64,000 bases of DNA from UBA935 sp031556725 (GTDB lineage Bacteria; Bacillota; Clostridia; Lachnospirales; Lachnospiraceae). Positions within the stretch are counted from its first letter, which is position 1, and each line of letters starts with the position of its first letter. A program made the position numbers and the translations under genes. Below are positions 35,117-44,700 of the stretch, one piece after another. Under the pieces are notes generated by a model. The model searched no databases. It worked only from the letters and a program-made list of their open reading frames with translations, and had not been told where the DNA came from. The stretch lies in NCBI GenBank assembly GCA_031556725.1, contig JAVBSL010000009.1, positions 142,531-206,530 of the forward strand, in the 5' to 3' direction.

Positions 35117-36555
35117 TATTTGTCCCTCCTTTGTTCATAGGTGTAGGCTGCCCGGAGCAAGGTCTTTTCATGATAGCAGTCACCAATCAACTGCAGTCCG
35201 ATGGGCAGCCCTTTACGATCCATGCCGCAAGGCACACTGAGCGCCGGAAGCCCCGCCAGATTTACCGCGATGGTGTAAATATCCCCCAGATACATTTTCA
35301 GTGGATCCGACAGGCTTTCTCCTAACCGCGGTGCGGTGGTGGGTGCTACCGGCCCAAGAAGGATATCATAGTGGGAAAAAGCTTCATCAAAAGCTTTTTT
35401 TATCAAAGCTTTTACTTTTAATGCTTTAAGATAATAAGCGTCGTAATATCCCGAGCTGAGGACAAAAGAACCCAGCATAATTCTTCTTTTTACCTCTGTT
35501 CCAAAACCTTCGGAACGAGATTTTTTATACATATTATGAAGGCCGTTATATTCTGCTGTGCGGTAACCGTATTTGATGCCGTCGAAGCGTTCCAGGTTAG
35601 AACTGGCTTCCGCAGCGGCGATGGTATAATAAGCCGGAATCGCATATTCCACCAGGCTTAGATCAAATTCCTCAACGATGGCGCCTTGATCGGCTAATAC
35701 TCCTGCTGCCTTCAGTACCGCTGCCTTGACTTCCGGATCTATCCCTTCACCCAGATAATCTCGGGGAATGCCGATTTTCATGCCTTTCACATCAGTCACT
35801 AAGGCTGATGTGAAGTCCGTGTCAGTACGAGGTATTGAGGTGGCATCTTTTTTATCATGAGCTGCGATGATCTCCATAATAGCTGCACAATCTGCCACAT
35901 CTTTACTAAGCGGACCGATCTGATCCAGGGAGGAGCCATAGGCAATCAGACCGTAGCGGGATACTGTTCCATAGGTAGGTTTCATTCCTACCACGCCGCA
36001 GTGAGAAGCCGGCTGACGGATGGAACCGCCGGTATCGGAACCCAGCGCATAGAAACACTCTTCTGCAGCCACCGCAGCTGCTGAGCCGCCAGAGGAGCCG
36101 CCCGGTACATGCTCTGTACTCCAGGGGTTTCTGGTTTCTCCATAGGCCGAGGTTTCGGTGGTGGAACCCATGGCAAACTCATCCATATTGGTTTTACCGA
36201 TGATCAAAGCTCCGGCGGCTTCCAGCTTTAAAACCGCAGTTGCCGTATAAGGCGGTACGAAATTATGCAATATCTTAGATGCACAAGTGGTGGTCATTCC
36301 CTGGATACACATATTATCTTTAATAGCAACAGGCACACCAGCCAGGGGACCGGTAAGCTCTCCGCTATCAATCCTGGCCTGTATCTGCTTCGCTTGCTTT
36401 CTTACCGCTTCCTGATCTACTGTTATATAGCAGTTATACAATGGTTCCTTCTTTTCAATATTAGCTAAAACTGCCTCGGCGGCTTCCAAAACCGTAACTT
36501 CTTTACTCTTTATCCTGGCGGCCAGCTCCATGGCACTTAATTTCAAAATATCCAT
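35116..36555 (-). CDS. gatA: Asp-tRNA(Asn)/Glu-tRNA(Gln) amidotransferase subunit A (amidase)
   Basis: 479 aa amidase-signature protein. The catalytic Ser-cisSer-Lys triad is seen in VAIKDNM (Lys), GSDTGGSIRQPA and GGSSGGSAAAVAA. It hydrolyses glutamine and supplies ammonia for conversion of Asp-tRNA(Asn) and Glu-tRNA(Gln) to the amides. It lies 11 bp downstream of gatC and overlaps gatB. Confidence 0.97.
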   Translation of the reverse strand: MDILKLSAMELAARIKSKEVTVLEAAEAVLANIEKKEPLYNCYITVDQEAVRKQAKQIQARIDSGELTGPLAGVPVAIKDNMCIQGMTTTCASKILHNFVPPYTATAVLKLEAAGALIIGKTNMDEFAMGSTTETSAYGETRNPWSTEHVPGGSSGGSAAAVAAEECFYALGSDTGGSIRQPASHCGVVGMKPTYGTVSRYGLIAYGSSLDQIGPLSKDVADCAAIMEIIAAHDKKDATSIPRTDTDFTSALVTDVKGMKIGIPRDYLGEGIDPEVKAAVLKAAGVLADQGAIVEEFDLSLVEYAIPAYYTIAAAEASSNLERFDGIKYGYRTAEYNGLHNMYKKSRSEGFGTEVKRRIMLGSFVLSSGYYDAYYLKALKVKALIKKAFDEAFSHYDILLGPVAPTTAPRLGESLSDPLKMYLGDIYTIAVNLAGLPALSVPCGMDRKGLPIGLQLIGDCYHEKTLLRAAYTYEQRRDK

Positions 36556-36566
36556 TTTGCTTCCTC

Positions 36567-36860
36567 CTATTCCAATGTGCTGGGTACTGTAAACATACCG
36601 TCTTTTTCACCCGGTGCATTCTTTAAGATTTCTTCCCGCATATCGCCATTGGTTACAACATCTTCTCTGAATACATTTTGCAGATCAAACACATGAGACA
36701 TGGGTTCCACCGCCGATGTATCCAACTCGCTTAATTTATCAATATAGTTAAGCATCTTTCCCATATCCTCTTTTGCCTGTTCCCGCTCTGCCCCGGAAAG
36801 TTCCAGTTTTGCCAGAATTCCTACATATTCCATTGTTTCATTACTGATTATATTAGCCAT
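36567..36860 (-). CDS. gatC: Asp-tRNA(Asn)/Glu-tRNA(Gln) amidotransferase subunit C
   Basis: 97 aa, typical GatC length. The pattern YVGILAKLELS ... MLNYIDKLSELDTSAVEPMSHV and the C-terminal APGEKDGMFTVP are characteristic. GatC wraps around GatA and stabilises the complex. It sits between aspS (gap 30 bp) and gatA. Confidence 0.95.
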   Translation of the reverse strand: MANIISNETMEYVGILAKLELSGAEREQAKEDMGKMLNYIDKLSELDTSAVEPMSHVFDLQNVFREDVVTNGDMREEILKNAPGEKDGMFTVPSTLE

Positions 36861-36890
36861 TTTTCTGCTCCTTTCATGGTCAGCGCTGTA

Positions 36891-38642
36891 TTATGAGCGA
36901 ATCTTGATATGCACTTCCCGCAGCTGTGTTTCGGTCACATCGTTTGGTGCACCGCACATCAGATCCTGAGCCGATCCGCTCATGGGAAAAGCGATTACCT
37001 CCCGGATATTTTCTTCATTTCGCAGTAACATCAACATCCGGTCTACCCCCGGTGCCATCCCCGCATGAGGCGGTGCTCCGAACTGAAAAGCCTCATATAA
37101 CGCACCAAACTTATTCTTTAAAGTTTCCTCGTCATAACCGGCGATCGCAAAGGCTTTTACCATAATCTGCATATCATGGTTCCGAACTGCACCGGATGAT
37201 AATTCTACACCGTTACAGACAATATCATACTGATAGGCCAAAATGTCAAGGGGATTTTGCTCTTCCAGTACTTTTAATCCCCCCTGTGGCATGGAAAAAG
37301 GGTTATGGGTAAAGCCAATCTGCCTGGTTTCCGGATCTAGCTCATACATGGGAAAATCATTTACATAGCAGAACCGGTAGCTGTTCTTCTCACAAAGGTC
37401 AAGCTTGCTTCCGATCTCCATCCGAAGCTGTCCTGCATAATAATTGGCCCGTTCCTCACGATCAGCAATAAAGAAGATCGTATCCCCGGCTGTTAATCCG
37501 GCCAAAGTTAACAGTTCCTTTTTCATTTCATTCGGTATAAACTTATCGATTGGGCCTTTATAACTTAAATCTGTTTCCACTTCCAGATAACCCAGACCGC
37601 CCATTCCCAGAGAAGTGGCAAAACCAAGCAGCTTCTCATGAAAACCCTTGGACATTTCCCCATGCACCTTGATCGCCCGCACCGTTTTTCCGATAAAGGG
37701 CTTGAAGGTACACTTCTGGAAAAAAGCCGTAACGTCCATGATTCTTAAGGGGTTCCGCAAATCCGGTTTATCGGTTCCGAATTCCAGCATAGCCTGTTTG
37801 TAACTGATTACCGGATATGGTGCTTTGGTTATTTCATAGCCTTCCGGTGCAAACTTTTCAAAAGTCGCAGATAAGATTTCTTCGCCGGCCCGGAAAACAT
37901 CCTCCTGGGTGGCAAAACTCATTTCAAAATCCAACTGGTAAAATTCACCGGGTGAGCGGTCTGCCCTGGCATCCTCATCACGGAAGCAGGGGGCAATCTG
38001 AAAATACTTGTCAAAGCCGGACACCATCAAAAGCTGTTTGTACTGCTGGGGTGCCTGAGGCAAGGCGTAAAACTTGCCCTTGTATTTTCTGGACGGAACA
38101 ATATAGTCTCTGGCTCCTTCCGGGGAGGAAGCACATAAGATGGGGGTCTGGATTTCCAGAAATCCCATTTCTGTCATCTTTTCCCGTAAATAACTGATTA
38201 CCTTAGATCTGAAAATGATGTTATCTTTTACTTTGGCATTTCGAAGATCCAGATAGCGGTACTTTAACCGCAGGTCTTCTCTTGTTTCTTTAGAGGTCAT
38301 CACTTCAAAAGGCAGCTGCTTATATACTTTCCCAAGCATATCGATGCTGACCGCTTCCAGCTCGATGGTTCCGGTGGGAATCTTGTCATTATAGGTTTCT
38401 TCATCCCTTTTTTGAATCAGTCCTTCAATGGAAACTGCTGCTTCCCTGGTAATCCCGCTTAATAACCCGGTGTCACGCAGCACTACCTGCAGCACGCCAT
38501 CCATATCCCGCAGATCGAGAAAGGACACGCCGCCGTGATCACGGATGTTCTCTACCCATCCGGCCGCCCGAACGGTTTTGCCGATATCGTTTTCACTGAT
38601 TTCCTTCATGGTAATACTTCTGTAAATGTTTTCCTGTTTCAT
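36891..38642 (-). CDS. aspS: aspartate-tRNA ligase (probably non-discriminating)
   Basis: 583 aa from the ATG at 38640-38642, preceded by GGAAAGGAG. The ORF reaches back to 38783 but that part is T-box leader. Visible features: OB-fold GWVENIRDHGGVSFLDLRD, bacterial-type insertion, class II motif 2 (CFRDEDARADR) and motif 3 (GAPPHAGMAPGVDRML). It charges tRNA(Asp). Linkage with gatCAB and the apparent lack of an Asn specifier gene nearby suggest it also mischarges tRNA(Asn) with Asp, which GatCAB then amidates (transamidosome). This last point is inference. Confidence 0.96.
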   Translation of the reverse strand: MKQENIYRSITMKEISENDIGKTVRAAGWVENIRDHGGVSFLDLRDMDGVLQVVLRDTGLLSGITREAAVSIEGLIQKRDEETYNDKIPTGTIELEAVSIDMLGKVYKQLPFEVMTSKETREDLRLKYRYLDLRNAKVKDNIIFRSKVISYLREKMTEMGFLEIQTPILCASSPEGARDYIVPSRKYKGKFYALPQAPQQYKQLLMVSGFDKYFQIAPCFRDEDARADRSPGEFYQLDFEMSFATQEDVFRAGEEILSATFEKFAPEGYEITKAPYPVISYKQAMLEFGTDKPDLRNPLRIMDVTAFFQKCTFKPFIGKTVRAIKVHGEMSKGFHEKLLGFATSLGMGGLGYLEVETDLSYKGPIDKFIPNEMKKELLTLAGLTAGDTIFFIADREERANYYAGQLRMEIGSKLDLCEKNSYRFCYVNDFPMYELDPETRQIGFTHNPFSMPQGGLKVLEEQNPLDILAYQYDIVCNGVELSSGAVRNHDMQIMVKAFAIAGYDEETLKNKFGALYEAFQFGAPPHAGMAPGVDRMLMLLRNEENIREVIAFPMSGSAQDLMCGAPNDVTETQLREVHIKIRS

Positions 38643-38684
38643 CTTCTTTCTCCTTTCCATATTGGTGCTCCGGAGGCTTTTAGA

Positions 38685-38990
38685 AACAAAAAAGTCCCGG
38701 AACACAGTTTCCTGTATTCCGGGACGGATAATTAAATTATATCCGCGGGACCACCCGCATTGACAAGCCGCCATCTCTATCAAGATGCTTTTACCGCCTT
38801 GCCCACTCTTACACTTAACGCGTGTTCACGTATTCCCCTAGTGCGCTTCCTTTCTGTAACATCTATAGAAGCTTTACGCAGTTCGGACAATCTGCTCCGG
38901 AGTGTTCCCAAAATTACTTCCCGCGAACAGCGCTCTCAGTCGGTGACGCCGTATTCCTGTCGTTTTTCATAATCCGAGTCTCTTTCAATG
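38685..38990 (-). promoter_or_regulatory. T-box leader of aspS-gatCAB, apparent specifier GAAC
   Basis: Minus-strand leader RNA. The T-box sequence GGGTGGTCCCGCG lies at 38744-38758. The terminator stem GTCCCGGAA...TTCCGGGAC with a T-run lies at 38685-38725. Stem I features (GAGAGCGCTG with its AG-rich bulge) lie near 38925-38940. On the 3' side of stem I, GGGAAC precedes ACTCCGGAGC, the usual position of the specifier loop, so the specifier is AAC (Asn, 38904-38906) overlapping GAA (Glu, 38905-38907). Uncharged tRNA pairing to the T-box would favour readthrough into aspS. A weak promoter (TTGTGT, 17 bases, TTTTAT) lies upstream, near 39000-39040. This accounts for most of the 410-bp gap to the next gene. 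Confidence 0.85.
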
Positions 38991-39052
38991 CATTTACATA
39001 AAAATTATTTACAAATAATAACACAACTATTCCGGTAATGCAATACCTTTTA

Positions 39053-39520
39053 CTAATTTTCCTTTATTTCCTTTTTTAAGCAAAAACCATATATAAGCAA
39101 TCCAACAAAAATCACTTCCAGTCCCAGACAGATAAAATAAATGGTGCTGGAGGGAGTGGGTATACTATTGGGGTTTGAGTACATAATATTGTCTTTAGTT
39201 AAATAACCATCCACCATTTGGCCGATTTTACCTTTGTAGGTGTTGTACTCATAATTTGATATTTTCATTTTATAAGATTCACCATTATAATTAACATAAG
39301 CATAGTCTATGTTGGCCGTGGCCCCATATCCCTTTACCGTGGTTCTTTCTACATTTTCTACTTCCACCGATACTTCTGTGTAATCAGTTCCCACCTGAGC
39401 CTTTTGCATATTAATATTTAGAACAATACAGATACCCAGCATAATGATGCTTAAAGGCAGAAATATCATGATATATTGCTTTTTTGTTAGTATCCCCAGA
39501 ATTTTGTTAACAGTCTCCAT
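39053..39520 (-). CDS. small membrane protein with two helices and an extracytoplasmic beta domain (DUF3592-like)
   Basis: 155 aa. A helix at about 17-36 (IMIFLPLSIIMLGICIVLNI) and a second at about 125-147 (TIYFICLGLEVIFVGLLIYG) flank a region of about 85 residues rich in beta strands (VSVEVENVERTTVKGYGATA, YVNYNGESYKMKI). The layout resembles DUF3592-type proteins, which is a resemblance from memory. It follows the histidine kinase gene by 107 bp in the same direction and could be co-regulated. Function unknown. Confidence 0.7.
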   Translation of the reverse strand: METVNKILGILTKKQYIMIFLPLSIIMLGICIVLNINMQKAQVGTDYTEVSVEVENVERTTVKGYGATANIDYAYVNYNGESYKMKISNYEYNTYKGKIGQMVDGYLTKDNIMYSNPNSIPTPSSTIYFICLGLEVIFVGLLIYGFCLKKEIKEN

Positions 39521-39627
39521 CGTATTTTCTCCTGATTTTTCATTATTTGGATTTATACTACCACAAAAATCCTGCTATTCTGAAAAACGGAAAAATTGGA
39601 CACTTAAAGGGAAAAACCAGCAACTGA

Positions 39628-40899
39628 TCATATCTCCTGATTTACAAATAAAATTGCATTCACCCAAAACATCTCTTCATCATGAGTGATCTTACAGGTC
39701 CCGCCATACTTATCGACAATCTCCTGCACATTGCCCAATCCGATTCCGTGTCCGGACGTATCATTCTTTCTGGTAAGATATCGGTTTCCGGCTTTGTTTA
39801 TTTTCCCGTCAAAAGAATTCCCTATTTCCAGATATAGAACACCCCGGTCCAGGGTCATCACCATTTTTAACATTTTCTCTGCACATGTTTCCATCCCCTC
39901 AATCGCATTATCTAACAGATTGCTTAGCAGTACGTTTAAATCAAAGGCCGAACAAAATGGGGTCGCGGGAATGTTTACTTTTACCTCTATCGCGGCTCCG
40001 GTCTTTTGCGCTTTTTCCAATAAATAATTCAGGATCGTATCCACCTGCTCATTTCCGGTTTCTACTATTTCTGCTTCCACCGCAATAGATTTCTTCATCA
40101 TTTCCAGATAGGATATCAGTTCTCCTTTCTGACCGTTTTTCTCAAACTCCGCCAACAGATAAAGATGATTATTTAAATCATGCCGCAAGGCCTGCATCTT
40201 TTTTCTGGATTGCCGGAGAATTTCAAACTGGTTCTCATTCATCAGGATTTTTTCTTCCAATAATTGTTTTTCCCGTCTTTCAATGTCTGCCTGAAAAATC
40301 TTGTCATATAGATAAAAGGTAAAGAAATTCATCACCAGGATAGTAATCAATGCCACTTCCACCAGCATTACCTTATCCGCCCGATCTTCAAAAATCACTA
40401 AAACCAGAATGATACTGCCAACCGGCATCAATAACATTAATAAATAATAACTTTGGGGCAGCCGTGCCTTTTTCCCCCGCACAAAAAACTTCCCAATCAC
40501 AATTTCCACTATAAAAAAAGTGATTATCGCCAAAACATACATCCGTGTTTCACCCAAAAAACCTGTCCAGACATTATGAAACAACACCCAAAATATGCCT
40601 TCAATCACCGTCATAAGAGCCAATGAGGAAACGGCGGCAACCAGTCTTTTCCATACACTTCCCTGATATAGCGTCAGGGCCACCAGCGATATTCCCAGGA
40701 TACTGGTGATTATATTAACGCTTGGGTTCTGAAAGCAGAGATAACAAATACTGTTCCCCAGCCAGTAAGTCAGATATATTACAAATTTTATTTTTTTGTT
40801 CCTTCCATTTCGCAGGACAAATAAATTTATAAATCTGACTAATATATATATGCTTAATGAATTCAATATTAAATAAAATATAGTCTCAATAACGGTCAT
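39628..40899 (-). CDS. GHKL-type sensor histidine kinase (AgrC-like)
   Basis: 423 aa. Six or so membrane helices occupy residues 1-200. A coiled-coil linker leads to the phospho-acceptor segment ALRHDLNNHLYLLAEF (His) and the GHKL ATPase with N box LLSNLLDNAIEG and G box SGHGIGLGNVQEIV. Kinases of this type (AgrC, CitB-like) sense peptides or small molecules at the membrane. It overlaps the upstream LytTR regulator gene by 4 bp. No AgrB or AgrD peptide gene is evident nearby, so the ligand is unclear. Confidence 0.9.
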   Translation of the reverse strand: MTVIETIFYLILNSLSIYILVRFINLFVLRNGRNKKIKFVIYLTYWLGNSICYLCFQNPSVNIITSILGISLVALTLYQGSVWKRLVAAVSSLALMTVIEGIFWVLFHNVWTGFLGETRMYVLAIITFFIVEIVIGKFFVRGKKARLPQSYYLLMLLMPVGSIILVLVIFEDRADKVMLVEVALITILVMNFFTFYLYDKIFQADIERREKQLLEEKILMNENQFEILRQSRKKMQALRHDLNNHLYLLAEFEKNGQKGELISYLEMMKKSIAVEAEIVETGNEQVDTILNYLLEKAQKTGAAIEVKVNIPATPFCSAFDLNVLLSNLLDNAIEGMETCAEKMLKMVMTLDRGVLYLEIGNSFDGKINKAGNRYLTRKNDTSGHGIGLGNVQEIVDKYGGTCKITHDEEMFWVNAILFVNQEI

Positions 40900-41624
40900 C
40901 GAACCTGCTCCATTGTCTTTCTGTCCAACAATTTATCCATAATTTCTTTTTTGTAAGCTCTGCTAATGGGACAGCACTCACCGTTTGTCAGCCGGATCTC
41001 TTCTCTTCCGTATTCAAAAACATAATCCGTATTAATAATATAGGATTTATGAGTGGTCCAGAATTTTACCGGATTTAGCTGCTGGGAAGCATCACTCATC
41101 TTACCGTAAAATTCGATTTCTTTATCCGGTGTAATCAAACGGATTTTTTTTCCTTCACATTGCACACAAATTATCTGGTCCTGAATTACCTGATATGTCA
41201 CTTTACCTTTACGATATTCAAAAAATAACTTTTCCCCCGCAAACAATTTCCGGTACGTTTCCATGGTTTCATATATCTTTTGACAACCGATCGGTTTTAC
41301 CAGAAAATCCAGCGGCCTGATCTTAAAAAGCTGGATGGCATATTCTTTTTGGTATGAAATAAAAACAATCTTGGTAATTTCATTCTGCATCTTTTCCCGC
41401 AAAACATTGCCGACTGCGATGCCATCAGTATCACCAAGTTCAATATCCAGAAATATCAGGTGAAACAGGTTTTCGCCACTGGCTAAGGCCTTGAGCAACT
41501 CATTTCCATTGATGAATACTTCGGTATCTATTTCTATCTGTTTGGCCTCGGCATATTCCAATAGATATTTTTCTATCTTTGCACAAACCGCAACGTTGTC
41601 ATCACATATTCCTATTCTGTACAT
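40896..41624 (-). CDS. LytTR-family response regulator (AgrA-like)
   Basis: 242 aa from the ATG at 41622-41624, preceded by AAGAGG. The receiver domain has the acidic pocket CDDN (Asp8-Asp9), phospho-acceptor Asp60 (LIFLDIELGD) and Lys110 (FLVKP). The C-terminal LytTR DNA-binding domain is seen in FWTTHKSYIINTDYVFEYG and LTNGECCPISRAYKKEI. The partner is the kinase gene overlapping it downstream. The pair begins directly after the 16-kb giant-protein operon ends, in the same direction, but appears to have its own promoter. Confidence 0.92.
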   Translation of the reverse strand: MYRIGICDDNVAVCAKIEKYLLEYAEAKQIEIDTEVFINGNELLKALASGENLFHLIFLDIELGDTDGIAVGNVLREKMQNEITKIVFISYQKEYAIQLFKIRPLDFLVKPIGCQKIYETMETYRKLFAGEKLFFEYRKGKVTYQVIQDQIICVQCEGKKIRLITPDKEIEFYGKMSDASQQLNPVKFWTTHKSYIINTDYVFEYGREEIRLTNGECCPISRAYKKEIMDKLLDRKTMEQVR

Positions 41625-41655
41625 TCTAAAACCTCTTTTGAAATCATTTAAACAT

Positions 41656-41664
41656 ATCATAGCA
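41656..41664 (-). promoter_or_regulatory. candidate extended -10 promoter for the LytTR/kinase pair
   Basis: On the minus strand TGCTATGAT forms an extended -10 (TGn plus TATGAT) about 32 bp upstream of the regulator start. A T-rich -35 region lies in the intergenic stretch after the giant gene. Confidence 0.4.
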
Positions 41665-41717
41665 TATACTTATTTAAAACAAAACTACAAACTCTCTCTA
41701 CTGCCCTTAGCGAAATT

Positions 41718-44700
41718 TTAATCCACTTCAAATAATAGTTCTTTTAAATGCGAAAGAACTATTCCTTCAATAACGGCAAATTGTTTTGCCTCTAATTTTA
41801 CATAAAAATTTTGCTCATTTATTTGTTTCAAACCTTTATCTTGAATGAAGCTATCCACATCGTCTAAAAATTCCTTCAGTCTCTCGGAATTCATTTTGTA
41901 ACGGATACGTTTTATAGCCGGTCTGTAAGCAATTATTGATTCAAACCTTAATGACTGCCCAATATAGGCTGTTAGTTCCGTATGAATATTGGTGTTGGTA
42001 TTGGTTATTAAATATTCCAATATGTTATATGCCGCTGGTTTTTCCCATTTTGATATTTTCTCATATTTAAGAGATATATGAGGATATACCGCAGAAGAAA
42101 AACCAACTTTTTCTGTTTCATACACAAAGCTAGGATTCGTTTCCATTTCTAATAGCTGATAGTTCTTTTTAAAATAAACATCCATTCTTAAACATGTAAA
42201 TTCACTTAATTTAAGATTAAAGGAAAAAGAGTATTCAGCATATTCTCCCGGCTTAATCATAACAGTATCATCAGATACCGTATAATAGGTTTTATCTGCG
42301 CTCAACATGGCCTCAACCGAATGACCATTTTTATCTTGTATATGGATAACAGGCTGCTGTAATTGGGATAAAAAGCCTGTTCGTGAAATATCCAGGTTGC
42401 ATAAATGCATGTTTTCATTAAAACCTGCCTGCATTATAAATTCATTTGCGCTTAGCTCCTTATCAGAGCTGTTTATCCATAATTCTTGTATCGACTGGGC
42501 TGTATCAATAAAGTGTTCAAGCGCGGCAAGACTGATTTTGGAACCGAAAAGACCTTCCTCATAATTCTCATAATTATAAATAAACTGCGCCAGCGCATCA
42601 AATAAATCTCCCCTATTATCTTTTTGTGCGGGATTTGCATTTTCTGTATGAAGAGTTACGTACAATTTATCCTGCGCATTTAGTGCCGCTTTAATTTTAA
42701 ACTCATATGCCCATTGCAAATCGCTTATATCCTTTGTCCTATCTACTGCCTTTTGTTCAGTTGGAATAGGCATCTCCGGATATTTTCTGTGGGGTATGGG
42801 AACTTTAACACCCTCATCGCTTTCATATTTTGTGAGATTTATATTAATATAACCATCAAATTGTTGGAACGGATTAATAAAACTGTACCATTTACCGCTT
42901 GAATTATCCTCAATATGAGTGAATGTATAAACTGCATCCTTCATTGAGATTTCAGCGTTGGCCCCTACATTTTCGGGTGCTGCTATAAATACGGTTTTTT
43001 TCGCATTTGTAGCCTTCGCCCCCAGTATGCCCTTTACCCCTTTTAAATCTCCATCAAGTGAATAATTTCCTAACTTATTCACACTTGAATCATAAACAAT
43101 TGCAGTTGAAGCTCTGTACCCAAGGGATAGATCCTTTCTGATTAAATCTTTCAATGCATTTATTGCGCTTTCATCAAATAAACCGGGATTAAATAATCCT
43201 TCCGTGTTTATTGTTATTTTCTCGGCTAAATCTACCTTAATCTCAAGAAGCCGATTAATATATTGTGCTGCTTTTTTAGAATCTTCACCACTAATCAGTT
43301 TGTTCAAACTAAAAGGCTCAAGTATTCTTTCGTAAAAGCTTAAAAACGAATCCGCCCATATTTCCATATCAATATCAAAAAAATCTGTCTGTGTAATTAC
43401 GCCTTCCAAATCTATAACCGTAACACCTGTTTTATCCCTCAATAATTTGCATAAAGGCTTAATGGCAAGAAACATATCCGTTTTTTTAGTAGGATTGATA
43501 GACAGTACCTTTGGGGGAAATACTGCTGCAAACAGTCCTGCTCCATTTAACAGCTTGGCATTTACGAATATTTTTTCAAACTCGGCACAAAATTCCGCTA
43601 TATTATCATCAGGAAGAATTATAGAGCTTACCTCGCCTATATTTTTAAGCTTTGAACTTTTATCAACAAACTGTTCATCCCTGGTAGTAATTATTATTGC
43701 GGATACTTCTAAAACTTCCGTTATCTCAAAATCTCTTGGCAGAGGATTTGAGTATAAAACAGATAATGCAATGTTTTCAGGCTTTTCTGCTGCTGAATTC
43801 GGCAGCAAATAACAGTACATTTCTTTTAGATAACAAATAATTTCTTCTTTTTGATTTAATGTAAGAACTGAATTTGCGGAATAGTTCCCGATTTTGAAAT
43901 TAACCGCTATTTCGCTATCTGCTGTTTCCAATTGATAGCGCATATTTAGTATGGGCGTCAGGTCGTCGGAAGTAAACAGCTCTTTATTCATCGCTGATAT
44001 ATTGATATTGAACCAAAATGTATCATTGTCCCTATATTTCAATCCGTAGTTTACTGTGCTGATCGGTATGTCTGATACCGAATACAAATTATCATAATAT
44101 TTTATTGGGATAGGACGGGGCTTAAAGTGGTTTTCCGCCGCACTTACGTTTCCTGCTATATCCGCAAAGTAAAACTCTAAATCCAGAATCGCCGGCTCAT
44201 ATATCTTACCTTTTTCGTAGTTTGAAGGGACGATCCGGCCATAAGGACTTTCACTTTCTACTGATACCGGCGGAATTTTGGCGGCTCCGCTATAGTACAG
44301 CCATTCGCTGACATTTGAATCCCTCTCCTGCATTGACAAAGGCCCCATCGTGTTTCCAAACAAAACATAGTATAGAAGATGAAAAGGGTCGGTATACTCT
44401 TTGTTGCCTTCTATTTCAAACTCAAAACCGGCAAATCCCGGTAAAGCCGTCTGAAAAGCTCTCACTCCCAATTCTTTGTTTACGATAACCGGTATTGTAC
44501 CATCGGGAAATTTTTCATTTATCCTCAAGTGTGTGGCATATTGGGGAGTACTTAGCATTATAAGAAGGAACAGGGTAATCTCTCCTTCATTATCAAATAC
44601 CAAATCATCAATTTTGCTGTCTATTACAACATAATGCCCTTCTCCGCCTATTTTAAGCATTGTATTCAATAGATTTAGAAAAACGAAATTATCCTCCGAA

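Noticed and set aside
38643..38783. N-terminal extension of AspS beginning MIEMAACQCGW
   Set aside because: These codons translate the T-box leader and terminator stem; the ATG at 38642 has the ribosome binding site and matches the start of known AspRS proteins.
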